Assembly: GCA_010094025.1 (NCBI GenBank)
Contig: ML991799.1
Location: 186,001-250,000 of the forward strand
Direction of reading: 5' to 3'
From: Viridothelium virens
Lineage: Eukaryota > Ascomycota > Dothideomycetes > Trypetheliales > Trypetheliaceae
DNA: 64,000 nucleotides
Positions 1 to 11,181 of the stretch are shown here, piece after piece; the stretch's first letter is position 1, and every line of letters begins with the position of its first letter. Both the position numbers and the translations under genes were made by a program. The notes under the pieces are model-generated. The model saw only the letters and a program-made list of their open reading frames with translations. It made no database searches and was not told the DNA's origin.

Positions 1-497
1 CGGGGCCTCAGCAGGGGAAAGTAGGATTGGCCGGGTACCCCAAAGTGGACTCAATCGGAGCATAAGCGGGGGTAAGAGCAGAATAATGACCAACATTGAG
101 AAAATGGGAAGTGGAAGGTAGCAGACTCGACCCGTACTGAACCTTGCACAGCAATCCTCCCCTTTGGCTTACTACAGGATTATGAAGGATTGGAAATGTG
201 GAGTTTCGGGGATGATCGAAGGATACTAAATCAAACACATCAACCCTCGGGTTAATCTTGTAAGATTGGAACTCATAGCCCGTGAAAATGAGAATAGACA
301 GTAGCGTTGACCGAGCTCGCTTGTGCTCATAGATGTTTGTGTCATTGTATTGATGGAGCATACCAGGTAGGTAGGCGTGCTGAGTAGGGGTTTAATATCC
401 CATGCGGCATCTCTGCGCACGGACCGACATAAGAAAGTCCAAAGTCAATTTTTTGGATAGGAACTTGGTCTTCCACGCTCAACGCACCTTCTCCACG
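1..497. other. Upstream region of mL50, no firm gene
   Basis: No recognisable gene lies here. A 117-codon ATG-initiated frame on the minus strand (361 down to 8) is open, but I recognise no domain in it and it has no conserved-looking composition, so I do not call it a gene. An ATG at 402 is in frame with mL50 and would add 32 residues to that protein. The region probably holds the mL50 promoter and leader. Confidence 0.5.
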
Positions 498-1621
498 ATG
501 TCAACCCCGCAATGTTTCCTCCGTCCTCTCCGTACGACAACGTCCTCTCTAAAGCCAGTTCCAGATACACGATGGCTATGTCCCTCCTGTAAACGTCGAT
601 TGCAACAAGTCCCGTCCTTGGCTATTGGGCGCCGGCCTTTCAGCACCGCGAAACGAGCAGACCGAACAGAGACATCTGCATCGGCACTGCAAGATATTGA
701 GACCAATGGGCAAGTCATTGGGAAGAAGACAGAAACATCAGTGAATGACGTTTACGAGCCAGCTGCTACCTGGGCTGGGTTGGAACGAGTAGGCGGGAAG
801 GAATGGCGGAGGAAACGGCAGGTAGCGAAGCCTTTCGAAGGGTATATATGCTCAACCAGCTTGCGCCACTCTTTCTTACAACTGAATCGATGCCAGGTTT
901 TTCTCCAATTCTGAGGAGTCGAACGACAGAGACCCCTCAGTGGCGGTATGTCGCGCAGTGGTTGAGACGCTCGCAATGAGAGCGAGTGGCGGGCAAGACC
1001 TTGGCGAATTCCATGAACTGGGTGAAGCATCAGAAAAGGCCACAATCACAGTAGCTCCTGATGCACGAAGTGTGGCTTTCGACATGGACCAGCAAGATGG
1101 AACCAAACTCTCTTACACAGCAATACCCCTTTCCAGCAGCGATTTCCCAGACACCGATGAGCCTTTTGGGGCTTCGAAAAAGAAGACGACTGCAGAGAAG
1201 ACTATGCAGGAAGACTCTAAGAGAATGCAGTCTTGGGCAGATGTGCCTCTCCGCGATCCGAGCTTCAAATTTACTGTAAGCTTTCCCTACGCACTCTCTG
1301 ACAGAGTGCGAGGATATGGCTAACAAGATGAAGGTTGTGAAAAGAGTAATGCAGCTCATTGGCAAGCCCATATCCGACCCAATTATCCAGCGGAGCAAGA
1401 CGGCAGGAGAGCTATCAAGCAATTTGCTTATCAAACCAAAGCCAAAGAAGCTTTACAAGGCACTACAGGACAACGACTCTCTGTCGAATCTGACTAATGT
1501 CAAAGTCCACGACCGTCGGGTCACACCAATTGATAAAGAGACGGGTGTTGGACGATGGAAGGTCATTGAACAGGAACTCCTCTACCGCGACTTACCCGTG
1601 ACTGGCCATGGACCAAGGTAG
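498..1621 (+). CDS. mL50: Mitochondrial large ribosomal subunit protein mL50
   Basis: Probable structural protein of the mitochondrial 54S ribosomal subunit. Three exons are inferred: 498-841, 897-1275 and 1328-1621. The introns (55 and 52 nt) start gtatat and gtaagc and end in AG, and the exons sum to 339 codons including the stop. The N-terminus is basic and Ser/Thr/Arg-rich with a CPSC pair, like a mitochondrial presequence. The C-terminal third carries DPSFKFT, then KRVMQLIGKPISDPIIQ, and ends in an RWKVIEQELLYRDLP-like block, the pattern I associate with the Ribosomal_L50 family. The ATG at 498 was chosen because it starts the presequence-like stretch; an in-frame ATG at 402 is possible. 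The acceptor of intron 2 lies only a few bases after a CTAAC branch-like motif, so that junction could move slightly. Confidence 0.8.
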
Positions 1622-1816
1622 TAAATAAGATAAGTGGCGAACTAAGTGGGATTATCAATTCTGCCTTCATTTGTGTCAATATCAATAATCTCTTTTTGTG
1701 TACCATACAAACCTAAAGATCAAACATGTATTGTCTCTACACGTGCGCGTGATATCGATTTACGTTCGGGGGCATGTGAGCAATTCTCGCTACAAGCATT
1801 GGTTGCTCCTGCGACT

Positions 1817-2047
1817 ATGAAGTGTACAAGCTGCCGTGTATCAATACGCGCTGGAGACCTGTTGACTTCTTGTACTCGCACCCTCCATCGCACGTCTCAT
1901 GCATCCTCGTTTCTCCTGCACTCTATATCACAAGTCGTGAGCGGCTACGGGGCAACGGTAGAAAACTCTTCAAGTTCTGCCGTGCCTTCCCCGCAAAAGG
2001 TCCGTCTGACAGGCCGATGGAGGCTCGTCCCGCCGAGGAATTCCTGA
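1817..2047 (+). CDS. Small hypothetical protein, mitochondrial-type N-terminus
   Basis: A 76-residue ATG-to-TGA frame. It opens MKCTSCR, a CxxC pair seen at the start of several fungal mitochondrial ribosomal proteins, followed by an Arg/Ser/His-rich stretch without acidic residues for about 40 residues, as in a presequence. A donor-like GTCCGT occurs late in the frame (about 1999), so this may be the first exon of a longer or decayed gene; I could not find a convincing second exon. It lies about 200 bp downstream of mL50 on the same strand. I do not recognise the family, and a chance open frame is possible. Confidence 0.3.
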   Translation: MKCTSCRVSIRAGDLLTSCTRTLHRTSHASSFLLHSISQVVSGYGATVENSSSSAVPSPQKVRLTGRWRLVPPRNS

Positions 2048-4321
2048 GATGACCGATTCATTCGATGATGTGCGTTGAATGCTAAACGCTAGTTGCGCAC
2101 CTTTGATCCAGTCAACCGAAGGAGGAGCGTCTTGCGATAATGATTGGCCATTGTACGTGACCATCTCGCATCTGAATTCAGTCATGTGATTTTGAGGTGG
2201 TGTGCCGAATCAGATATATACACCACGTCATTCTAGAAGATAGCCTGCCGGCTGGGGTGTTGATCAACACGGAAAATTCAAGGAATGATGGTCCGCGTAA
2301 ATTGAGCTCGTCTCGAATTCGAAAGAGACCAGCGGTGATGCGCAACGAGTCATGAAGCCTTGAGTACGGTGGCGCAGCCTGTGCAATGCGCCACCCACGC
2401 CACACTGTGAATGACATGGCAGGCAAACTAGTCGGTACTCCCCGGTTTCCTGCATGTACCGTAGATCTCGAAGACTTCCAGAAAATCGCGCTTTACAAGG
2501 CATATGCTTGAAGAAGAAGATTCCAGAGAGCCTGCGCCGTAGAGTCGCATGTCTGCTGTGCGCTTCTGGACATTCCCAGCGCAAGACCAATGGCTAGCCA
2601 ATGGCCCCGGCGGAGATTTTCTCCCCTTCTGAGTACCCAATCACAGACTCCGTCAACATTCTCCACCTTGAGAACGGTGCAATTAAGTAGATCATCTCTA
2701 GAGGAAAAGGGATCTCGTTTGTCTCCGTCTCCATCGCGGACCGTATCCTAGCCTCCGGTGAGAACTATCAGGGACCATTCAAGACATTGTTGGTTTGTAC
2801 CGGTACGAAGGCAGGCACTCTAGGTCCGACCGTCAAGACGTCAGAAAAGAGGAAATGCACTCATGAGGCTAGCTGCAGCAATGCTTGCACCTGCAGAAGC
2901 CAACTCTTCTTGCAGAGAAGGCGATCGATCACGACAACTTTAATTGTGGCCGGGTCCGACACAACCCGATGAGGCATCAGGCATCAACATTGAGATTCAA
3001 CGAGGTCGAAGAAGACATGGTGAAATCGTAGTCTCAGTCTCGGTCGGTCCGTGCAAAAATAGCCAGTAAGTTTAGAAGGCTCAGCTTCTGCGCCACCGAC
3101 GAGGGAAGCATCTTTCCCCGACGGGATAGCGGGTAAACTGGCAGCCTTCGCTTCGAGCTGACTGCAGTACTGAACACGCATCAGTGCATCGCTCCTGCAT
3201 GAACTCTCGCATCTTTGCAGACCTTCCGTCCGGGCGGATCTTCGCCGTGGCGCAACGATGGACGCTGGTGGAGATTTCCAACTGGCCCCGTCCTGGTCTT
3301 GGCCCGTGGGGGACTCCCAATGACAGCCAAGAACGTGGGCTCTAGAACGCGATTCGTCCCGGGACGCTGCAGTCAGAGGTACAGAGAGACTTCGCCTCCT
3401 TCCACCAACGCTTCCCCGTCCTGCGTTAAGCGCCCCCGGCTGTGGTCAAGCGCTCGAGCGATGCGCGCCCATGCTGCTGGAAAGTGTTGTGGCCGGCACT
3501 GAGTACACGCTCCATGCTCCTACATCATTGTTGAGGCCCTAACTACTGATAGGATCGCGATTGAGACCCACGATTCTGCAGCCGCGCCGGTACCTCAGCT
3601 GACTGCTGTATGTACATAGGGCCGTGTACCTCTACCACTTGCAAGAGGTAGCCATTTCCCAGGCGTAGAAATGCTAGAACCCCGCCAGCGGACGCATGCC
3701 AGAATTGGTCGCCACTAAACCTCCGCCTTTTGAGAATGAGTCGCGTTCGAATCTCTTAAAAAGCACATGTCCTCTCGTCTGGAGTTTCGTATCGCGCCGG
3801 TCGTGGAGCTAAGAAGTTCTGTCCCCACTACCAGCTCTTGGCAACAGGACCCTTAGGGTTTGCCTCGTTGCTTGAAAGGTTTAATCATAACCCTCGCGTT
3901 GCCTACTTCTACAGACCTTCCAACCTGGGCAGCCTCGGATTTGAAGCTCACCAACGACTTGTTGATGCATAACTCGGAATACCTTTTCTCAAAGAATAGT
4001 GGGGCTTCTACGATTGAAGGATTTGGCTCACCTGTCGCACATTGCCTTCTTCGTCCATGCCTCGGGTGAAGAGTTATTCCAGAGGAAGACTACGGAAACA
4101 TTAACACGAGAACAGTAGTATGTGGATACCGGTATTTGCTCTAAATGTTCACTTCTCCGTATGTATCTCCGCCCCCAGGAATTCTAGAAGTGATACTAAC
4201 TATCAGCCCGCAGTTGTACAAGACGATGTGGTCAGCTTTTTCATAAGACTGTGCAGCGTTGTTCAGGCCTGTGTCACCACCTGTGAAGAATCAAATCGTC
4301 TGGATAAGGCCTCGTCGTACT
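2048..4321. other. 2.3 kb intergenic stretch with decayed coding-like fragments
   Basis: No intact gene seen. Around 2690-2970 (+) and 3199-3520 (+) there are stretches with codon-like composition. The latter starts at an ATG at 3199 and reads on in one frame with two internal stops. They resemble remains of host genes, but I recognise no family. The last part should contain the promoter and leader of the large gene that starts near 4322. A TTG-initiated extension of that gene's frame begins at 4259. Confidence 0.4.
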
Positions 4322-7300
4322 ATGCAAGCGCCCGGCATGACGTCTCACAAATCCCCTTCAAGCGGCCTGATTCGTCCTGAAATTTCGCGACCAGGAAATT
4401 CACGCATACCTCAGTCAAGGCTTCCTACAAGAGGTATTGCATCTACAACAGCAAATGGCAGCTATCCTCCACGGTCCCCGTCGCAACCATTTCGCGGAGA
4501 GAACTCCACAGACAATACATCGATAACAGTGTCGAGGCGGCCAGTTCGGCAGAATAATACGATGCCGAACCTTCTCGCATCCAAATCCCAGAGTACTGGC
4601 CACGTGAATGGACAAAAGCCTGCACAATCTGCTTGGAAAACTTCTTCAGTGAAGCCTAGGACACCGGCCATTCAGATTCCGCGAGAGGGCAGCATGATGA
4701 ATGCGGACGTACACACACCTTCTCTTACTTCTGGCTCATCCATTTCCACCAACGATAGCTCGCGCAAGAACACGCTAAGGAGGAAACCATCTACCATTGA
4801 CAAGTATGCTGGCAGGGGACATGGAGAGCAGGGAAGCTTCATATCGAGTCCAGAAGTAGGGAGCATACCAAAGTCTGATAACCCTCCTTGGGAAGGTTCC
4901 ATACTGGGTATATCGATGCCGTCAGCCTCCCCACGATCAATGTCCCCAGAGCCTCTCCCTGGCGCAGGATCAGAGTCTGCCAAAGTTGGAACTGGTCCAG
5001 AAGTTCATACCAGTTCCGAATCGCGTGCCACTGAGGTCACCGGAGCCCCACATACGCCCAGCATCCCTTTGTGCGGAAGTCCCTCAACTCGATGCTCTGA
5101 GTCGCCAGGCTTGTTTAGTCATGCCTCAACACCCACATCTATGTCGTCCTATTCCCCTGGTGTTTTATCTTCAAAATTCGTACCACGCGCGCGTACCATC
5201 AGTCCTGCACAGCAGAGTGGGCTACCATTTGTTCGTCGGAAAATGGCTCCGGATCAGTCTTCCACAGTCACCGAGACACAAAGACTCTCGGCTGTGCAAG
5301 AAACATCCGCTTCATCGTCATCCATAGCAACAGAACGTGCTCAGGAGCCCACGAAAGAAGTAGGGAAACAAGACGCGCGACAGAGAACGAAAGATCGTCC
5401 AAATTTCCAGGCTCCTCCGGAACTTGCGCATCTTCTCAATGATCCTCCTCCTCTCAAAGGGTCTAGCAAGCCTGAGCGGCCGGTCAGACCAAGCAGGGAT
5501 GGCACGCCAACTCTTGGATCACGAGAACCATCACCTATTGTCCAGAGTAACCTATCGCCTTTCTTCAACTCATACCACAAACGGCAGAGCTCCTCTGAAA
5601 ACAAAATTGTCACCAGTCCGTCCAATGAATCCTCTAATAGCATATCTTCCTCGAAGAACGATGTTCGAAGAGCTCGGCTTCAAAAGCCTGCGAACTTCTC
5701 ATCCAGAAATCCCTCTCCAGCTACCATTCCACATTCAAGATCCACAACACCATTGAATGTGCCCATTAATCCTTCCGTCGTCGCCTCAAGCGATGCTCAG
5801 ACCACAAGGAGCAGCAGTGAATCACAAGAAGCGATTGCAACGTCAGCAGCAGACAATCACAACAAGGTGTCTCGCTTCGGCTTCTTCTCAAGACGCGCAA
5901 AAGGTGACAACGCAGCAGCTCTCGAGCGACCGAAAAGAGAGGCCAGGAAAGGACCGATGGCAGGAACTGGTCATGAGGGATATGGAAGACGACCTCTGCG
6001 CGGTCGTAGAGTGAGCTCTTCTAGCACGGACAGCATTGGACGATCTCCAAGTGCCGATAGTGCAGCTGGAAGCGTTGGAGGATCTATGTCAAACCGTAAG
6101 AGTAGCTTTGGCAGTAACAGCGGAGACACGCCGATGGACGAGTTCTTGTCGGAACGACTTACTCCAGTCTTCCTTCGTGGTGAAGGTGGCTCAATCAAAA
6201 GCGACCGCACCAGTTGGGATTTCGTGAGCAGCACAAGCAACCCGAGTACTACCCAGCTCTCCGAGGGAGATTCGAGAAGAAGCAGCGAAGAAAAGCCATC
6301 GTTACCACCGAAATCCAAGATGCGTCCATTTCGTTCACCTTCGCCACTCAAAGGTAGACTCCTTGGACAGCAGCCACCAGAACCTGCCAGCAACGGTCAT
6401 ACAAACCCCGTTTCAGTCAAAGTTGTTAACAAATCTAAAATCGACGAGGGAAAGACTGCATCGAAGGCAGTGAAACGCTGGAACTTTTTCCAAAGGACAC
6501 ACAATTCATCGAAAAAGGAGCAGGTGGTACCAAAGCCAACACAGGATGCTCGTCAACATTTGGATCATTTTGGCCCTCATTATGCCATGATCAACAATGA
6601 AGAACGGCTAGACATGGAAGATCTTGACAGAATGATGCAGGATGGGGAAGGTTATTCTTCTGTCGAGGAGACTGATTACAACCCACTGCAGTCAGGCCCA
6701 CCGGTAGGCATTTTGTCAAACCCTACCGTTCCTTTCGGGGAAGTGGATAGGAGGAATGCTGAGACGTCTGTCGATGACGCTGCCTCATTGCGAGCTGGCC
6801 GACGGCAAGTCCATTCCATTCTCTTACCGTCACCGCCCACACTGGACCGACCGTTTGCCGCCCAGGATCATTTGATGAAGATTGATCTCCACCCTCAACG
6901 CGAGGGCGCAAGTCCAACATCGAAGGGATCGACTGTGCTGAAGGACGTTAGCAAGGTCATTCAGGAACCATCATCGCCGTCCAAACCGATCCTCAAGACA
7001 AGTGTTCCGCCTTCCACACCCCTTTACTCGCCGCAAGAGTCTCCGTCCGACTCCCCTGGACGACCTAGCAGGCTGGCCCAAGTTGGTCGAATACCTCAAG
7101 TTGTTTCGAAACGAGACCGTGACCGAAAACTCCCAACCCAGTCTTTCTCGAGACCATTTGTTAATAACCAGCCGCGGCCTAATGTGAGCAATAAAGCACA
7201 CGCTGATCCTGTCAACAGCTCAACAAGCCCAATCAAGGCCAGACGGGAATCCAGAGCGGATAAAGGCTCACCCGGGAAATCTGACTCTGGAAAAGAGGCG

Positions 7301-9067
7301 GTTGGTCGAAGCCAGGCGATAGCGGCTGCAACAAGTATATGCACTGCAGATGTCACAAAACCACCAGAGTTCTTCTCGTTTCCTCCGCGACAAAACTCTG
7401 AGCTTTCTTACACAAGTAGTTCAGGTACCGGTAGCTTTCCAGGCCAGCCCTGGGTCTTTTCACCACAGACCACTGCAGCTTCAGCTTCGGAGGAAGTATG
7501 GAATGAATACGATGATCTTATAGACGATGTTCTATCTCCAGTCGACGAGCCCTGCTCTGCAAAATCTGCCCTTGGGGCACCTTTTCAGTATCAGACAGCC
7601 TTGTCTCCCAAAAGTGGGGCCTCAAAGGACGCTTGCGTCGAGCAAGGCAAAGCCATTGCTGATAACGAGGCCGACACTGACGCATTTGCTGATCCGATTC
7701 GTCGATCATCGACAGCTCCGTTGACAATTTCGCACTTACGACAACAGCGATCAAGTTTCCTGTCTGCGCTCCATTCCGATGGCACACGCGAATCGGGGTT
7801 TACTGAGCTGATCAAAGGATATGCCGAGAGAAACGTTAGCGTAAGCAGTGAGCGAAAAAAGGACAGACTAAGCCTACCTCCCTCGACAAGATGCAGTTCC
7901 ACAGGAACGCGCTTCAGTCTATCTCCCACTGCTCAATCTCCGGTCAGCTCCAGTCACTCCCTGTCTGCCACGGCTACGGAGTTCAGCCTGCCTGCTCCGA
8001 CCACCACCAAGCCTGTCAAGCGCGAAAGTGAAGATAGAATGGAAGAGGCAAATCTCCGCTTTGGGGCTTTGATGACTAGTAAATGGCTGTCTTTTGGCCG
8101 CGTACTTTTCAGTCCTGCTCACTCTGAAATCAAAGATGGCAAAAATAACCGCGTGCTCATTGTTGACGGCTTGGGCAAGGATTGGTCCTACTACTGTGCT
8201 CTGACGTACCCTAAGGCAACCGTCTACAATTTAGGTTCTACCCCGACATCCTCCCAAACAAACCCACGCAGCTCTTGGCAGTCACTGCCCAATCACCGCC
8301 ATATCCACCATGCTTCTATCTCTCACCCCTACCCCTTTCCACGTGGCTTCTTCGCTGTCGTGATCTTCCGGTTCCCGATCGGCGCTTCTGAAGCCACCTA
8401 TCGTGCTGCACTCTCGGAGTGTAAGCGAGTCTTACGACCCGGAGGTCATCTAGAGCTGTCAGTTCTCGACATCGACATGGTCAACATGGGCAGCAGGGCG
8501 AGACGTGCGGTGCGACAGCTGAAGATGAAGATGCAGGCAGCACAGCGTGACGTGTGTTTAAAGCCCAAGAGCGACAGCATGATTCGATTGCTGGGCATGC
8601 GGGGATACGAAAGTATTAATCGATGCATGGTGGGTGTGCCGGCGGCTGGTATTTTGGGGACCCCTGTCTCCTCTCCTGCATCCTCCGAGAATGGCGACAA
8701 GAGTGCGTCCACGTGCGGCTCTGATAAGGCTAAGCAGGTACCAACGGACAGGACAAGTGCTGGACAAGGTGCACAAGCAAAAGGCGAATCAAGAAAGTCT
8801 AATGCTTCTTTTGGCGACATCTTCAAGTCCAACGCCGACACAAAGGACAGCGGCGTTGGCATTGCCAAAATGGTCGCTCGGGTAGGGCGATGGTGGTGGT
8901 CGAGCTGCTACGAGACACCCTTCCTATCTGACGGAGATGCAAGCAAGAGCATCTGGGATGACCCAGCCTTCCTGCGCGAGTGCGAAGAGCTCGGCACGAG
9001 CTTCAAGCTGCTGATATGCTATGCACAAAAACCAAATATGGCTGTGAGACGAACAGTGTCGGTATGA
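4322..9067 (+). CDS. Large Ser/Pro-rich protein with C-terminal methyltransferase-like domain
   Basis: A single uninterrupted frame of 1,581 residues from the ATG at 4322; a second ATG at 4337 is equally plausible. Residues 1 to about 1250 are low-complexity, Ser/Pro/Arg-rich and probably disordered, with many SP/TP pairs. From about residue 1275 the protein resembles a class I SAM-dependent methyltransferase: a strand VLIVDGLG, then VYNLG, and near residue 1366 the typical KRVLRPGGHLELSVLD block. The glycine motif I is only partly kept (DGLGKDW instead of a GxGxG loop), so enzyme activity is uncertain. The C-terminus continues about 180 residues with a Trp-rich segment RVGRWWWSSCYE. Fungal genomes carry such long proteins with a methyltransferase tail; their role is unknown to me. 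No intron was needed. Confidence 0.75.
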   Translation: MQAPGMTSHKSPSSGLIRPEISRPGNSRIPQSRLPTRGIASTTANGSYPPRSPSQPFRGENSTDNTSITVSRRPVRQNNTMPNLLASKSQSTGHVNGQKPAQSAWKTSSVKPRTPAIQIPREGSMMNADVHTPSLTSGSSISTNDSSRKNTLRRKPSTIDKYAGRGHGEQGSFISSPEVGSIPKSDNPPWEGSILGISMPSASPRSMSPEPLPGAGSESAKVGTGPEVHTSSESRATEVTGAPHTPSIPLCGSPSTRCSESPGLFSHASTPTSMSSYSPGVLSSKFVPRARTISPAQQSGLPFVRRKMAPDQSSTVTETQRLSAVQETSASSSSIATERAQEPTKEVGKQDARQRTKDRPNFQAPPELAHLLNDPPPLKGSSKPERPVRPSRDGTPTLGSREPSPIVQSNLSPFFNSYHKRQSSSENKIVTSPSNESSNSISSSKNDVRRARLQKPANFSSRNPSPATIPHSRSTTPLNVPINPSVVASSDAQTTRSSSESQEAIATSAADNHNKVSRFGFFSRRAKGDNAAALERPKREARKGPMAGTGHEGYGRRPLRGRRVSSSSTDSIGRSPSADSAAGSVGGSMSNRKSSFGSNSGDTPMDEFLSERLTPVFLRGEGGSIKSDRTSWDFVSSTSNPSTTQLSEGDSRRSSEEKPSLPPKSKMRPFRSPSPLKGRLLGQQPPEPASNGHTNPVSVKVVNKSKIDEGKTASKAVKRWNFFQRTHNSSKKEQVVPKPTQDARQHLDHFGPHYAMINNEERLDMEDLDRMMQDGEGYSSVEETDYNPLQSGPPVGILSNPTVPFGEVDRRNAETSVDDAASLRAGRRQVHSILLPSPPTLDRPFAAQDHLMKIDLHPQREGASPTSKGSTVLKDVSKVIQEPSSPSKPILKTSVPPSTPLYSPQESPSDSPGRPSRLAQVGRIPQVVSKRDRDRKLPTQSFSRPFVNNQPRPNVSNKAHADPVNSSTSPIKARRESRADKGSPGKSDSGKEAVGRSQAIAAATSICTADVTKPPEFFSFPPRQNSELSYTSSSGTGSFPGQPWVFSPQTTAASASEEVWNEYDDLIDDVLSPVDEPCSAKSALGAPFQYQTALSPKSGASKDACVEQGKAIADNEADTDAFADPIRRSSTAPLTISHLRQQRSSFLSALHSDGTRESGFTELIKGYAERNVSVSSERKKDRLSLPPSTRCSSTGTRFSLSPTAQSPVSSSHSLSATATEFSLPAPTTTKPVKRESEDRMEEANLRFGALMTSKWLSFGRVLFSPAHSEIKDGKNNRVLIVDGLGKDWSYYCALTYPKATVYNLGSTPTSSQTNPRSSWQSLPNHRHIHHASISHPYPFPRGFFAVVIFRFPIGASEATYRAALSECKRVLRPGGHLELSVLDIDMVNMGSRARRAVRQLKMKMQAAQRDVCLKPKSDSMIRLLGMRGYESINRCMVGVPAAGILGTPVSSPASSENGDKSASTCGSDKAKQVPTDRTSAGQGAQAKGESRKSNASFGDIFKSNADTKDSGVGIAKMVARVGRWWWSSCYETPFLSDGDASKSIWDDPAFLRECEELGTSFKLLICYAQKPNMAVRRTVSV

Positions 9068-9669
9068 AAGGCACACACTTTACGCTAATGTGAAACTTGC
9101 GTTATCTGTATTATATTGTATGTACACGACTGCATATACTTTCCGGGCATCGGGGAATTGGGCGGGTAGGTTGGCTTTATGTTTTCGTGGAGCGTTGAAG
9201 CGAGAAGGATACGATTGAATTTCGTATTTCTCATGCAATAATTTCTCTTGACTGGTTCTTTGTACATCTCTCATCTATCATCATTTTCTTCATGTGGAGA
9301 GCGGGTAATCTCAACAACAGAGTCTTGTCAGTCATGCATAGCGTGGCTTGAAGCGGAAAACACAGGGTCGCAAGCTGAAGCAAAGCTATTTTTAAGTTGC
9401 GCAAGCCCAGCAAATGTTTGAAGTACACTGAGATGTATCTATTTGGACGAAGGCCATGACTTCATGTACGGAACGATGCCTTTGTAACCCTTTGCGACCG
9501 GCAGGAGGTCACAGTACAAATTACAGTTAAATGAAAACCAGAACGATATTTCTAGTACACTCCCAACACCAATCATTACCGTTTATCAACTAGCCATCGC
9601 CATGAGAATCAATGCAGCTCAGCAATAGCTCGCCGTATCCCTTATCACCTCCGCCGCAACTCTCTTCAT
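9068..9669. other. Convergent intergenic region, AT-rich
   Basis: The space between the 3' ends of the methyltransferase-like gene (+) and the monooxygenase gene (-). It is AT-rich, with no coding sequence I can support. It most likely holds both polyadenylation regions. Confidence 0.5.
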
Positions 9670-11181
9670 TCACGTCGGCACCTTCTGAAATTCCAGCCCC
9701 GTCTCAATATCCCCAAACTTCGCATTCCACAGATCCGTAAAATAATTATCCCTCGCCTTCCACTGACCCCGATCGCCAGCCTTCGGCATCGTGTCCATCG
9801 CGCGCAGCACATACGTCGAGTTCAGATTCAACACCGGCATCCTCTTCATCTTCTCGCCATCCTCCTGCAGCCGGGGCACCGCACTCGACCACCCGCGCTT
9901 CCCCATCGCCTTCATAAGCCTGCACACCAGCAGCGCCGTCGCGTCGGCGCCGAGCGTCCAGCTCGCATTCGCGTAGCCTATCACAAACGCCAGATTCGGC
10001 ACGTCCTGCAGCATGACGCCCTTCCAGAGGATCTTGCTCGCGAGATCCAGCGGCTTGTGGTCGACATCGACGCGTGCACCCCCGGCGAGCTGGATCTTCA
10101 GCCCCGTCGCCGTGACAATCAGGTCAGCGGGGACGTGGACGCCGGAGTCAAGCGTCACCCCGTCGGCGGTCACGCGGCTAATGGTGCCGGTAGCGATATC
10201 CGCGCGACCGGAGCGCAGCGAGCGGTAGAAGTCGCCGTCCGGGCAGACGCACAGCCGCTGCTCCCACGGGTTGTACGTCGGCTCGAAGTGCGGGTCGTGT
10301 GGAATCGTCTTGGGGAGTTGCCGGGTGGTGACGCGGCGGAGGGCGCGACGGGCAGCGTTGGGGAAGGCGCGGCAGAAGTGGTAGAAGAGGAAGGGGACGA
10401 TCAGGAAGCGGATGCGGTTGATCCTGCTGGAGAGCCAGCGCGGGAGCACGTGCGAGAGCCAGGTGTCGCCGCCCGGGTTGGGCAGGGACAGCAGGTAGCC
10501 GGGACTGCGTTGGATCATGGTGACTTTGGAGGCTTTCTCTGCGAGGCTGGGTAAGAGGGTGACGGCCGTGGCGCCGCTGCCGATGATGACGATGTTCTTG
10601 TCTGTATAATCGATGTCGTCGGGCCAGAATTGTGGGTGGATGACGGTGCCTTTGAAGTTTTCCATGCCGGGAATGACGGCGGGCAGAGGCTGTGCATAGT
10701 CGTAGTAGCCCGTACTAAGAATTAAGAAATGGGCATAGAAATATTTTGTCTTTCCATCGACATCCACTGTGAGCGTCCAGGACTGTTCATCAGAAGACCA
10801 GTCTATGCTTGTCACCTTGTGATGATACTGGATACGTTGATCAATCCCATATAGTGAGGCTGTCTCCCGAACATACTTTTTGATGGAAGCACCATCAGCA
10901 ATTGCTCTTTGCTCCTGCCATGGCCTCCAAGGGAAACCAAAGGTATGTAAGTCGGAATCGGACCGTATACCGGGATACTTGAAAAGATCCCAAGTTCCTC
11001 CAATGCCCCCACGTGCTTCGAGGATAGTGTAGCTTTGATCTGGAAGTTGAGTTTGGATACGATATGCGGAATTAATTCCAGATATACCAGCACCAACAAT
11101 CACCACGTCCCAGAAATTATCCTCGCCCTTCGCAGTGCCGTTCATCGTACCGTTCATGGAGCCGTTCATTGAGCCGTTCAT
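9670..11181 (-). CDS. FAD-dependent monooxygenase, Baeyer-Villiger type
   Basis: A single exon of 503 residues. It is predicted to use FAD and NADPH to insert oxygen next to a ketone or to oxidise a heteroatom; the substrate is unknown. The N-terminal Rossmann motif is VVIVGAGISG (about residues 24-33), followed by GGIGGTWDLFKYPGIRSDSD. The sequence FKGTVIHPQFW (about 174-184) matches the FxGxxxHxxxW fingerprint of type I Baeyer-Villiger monooxygenases exactly. A second nucleotide-binding motif, GSGATAV, follows at about 198. The start is the ATG at 11181. The first 15 residues contain a four-fold MNG(S/T) repeat encoded by near-identical 12-base units, an odd low-complexity leader. A possible upstream TTG would add six residues. 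The neighbours are unrelated, so there is no cluster context. Confidence 0.88.
   Translation of the reverse strand: MNGSMNGSMNGTMNGTAKGEDNFWDVVIVGAGISGINSAYRIQTQLPDQSYTILEARGGIGGTWDLFKYPGIRSDSDLHTFGFPWRPWQEQRAIADGASIKKYVRETASLYGIDQRIQYHHKVTSIDWSSDEQSWTLTVDVDGKTKYFYAHFLILSTGYYDYAQPLPAVIPGMENFKGTVIHPQFWPDDIDYTDKNIVIIGSGATAVTLLPSLAEKASKVTMIQRSPGYLLSLPNPGGDTWLSHVLPRWLSSRINRIRFLIVPFLFYHFCRAFPNAARRALRRVTTRQLPKTIPHDPHFEPTYNPWEQRLCVCPDGDFYRSLRSGRADIATGTISRVTADGVTLDSGVHVPADLIVTATGLKIQLAGGARVDVDHKPLDLASKILWKGVMLQDVPNLAFVIGYANASWTLGADATALLVCRLMKAMGKRGWSSAVPRLQEDGEKMKRMPVLNLNSTYVLRAMDTMPKAGDRGQWKARDNYFTDLWNAKFGDIETGLEFQKVPT

Noticed and set aside
3735-3760. tRNA-like B box (GTTCGAATC)
   Set aside because: The flanking bases do not form a T-stem, and no A box or cloverleaf can be drawn upstream.
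10057-10554. 165-codon plus-strand frame inside the first monooxygenase
   Set aside because: It starts at a non-ATG or weak codon, is antisense to an intact enzyme and has a Val/Gly/Glu-rich shadow composition.
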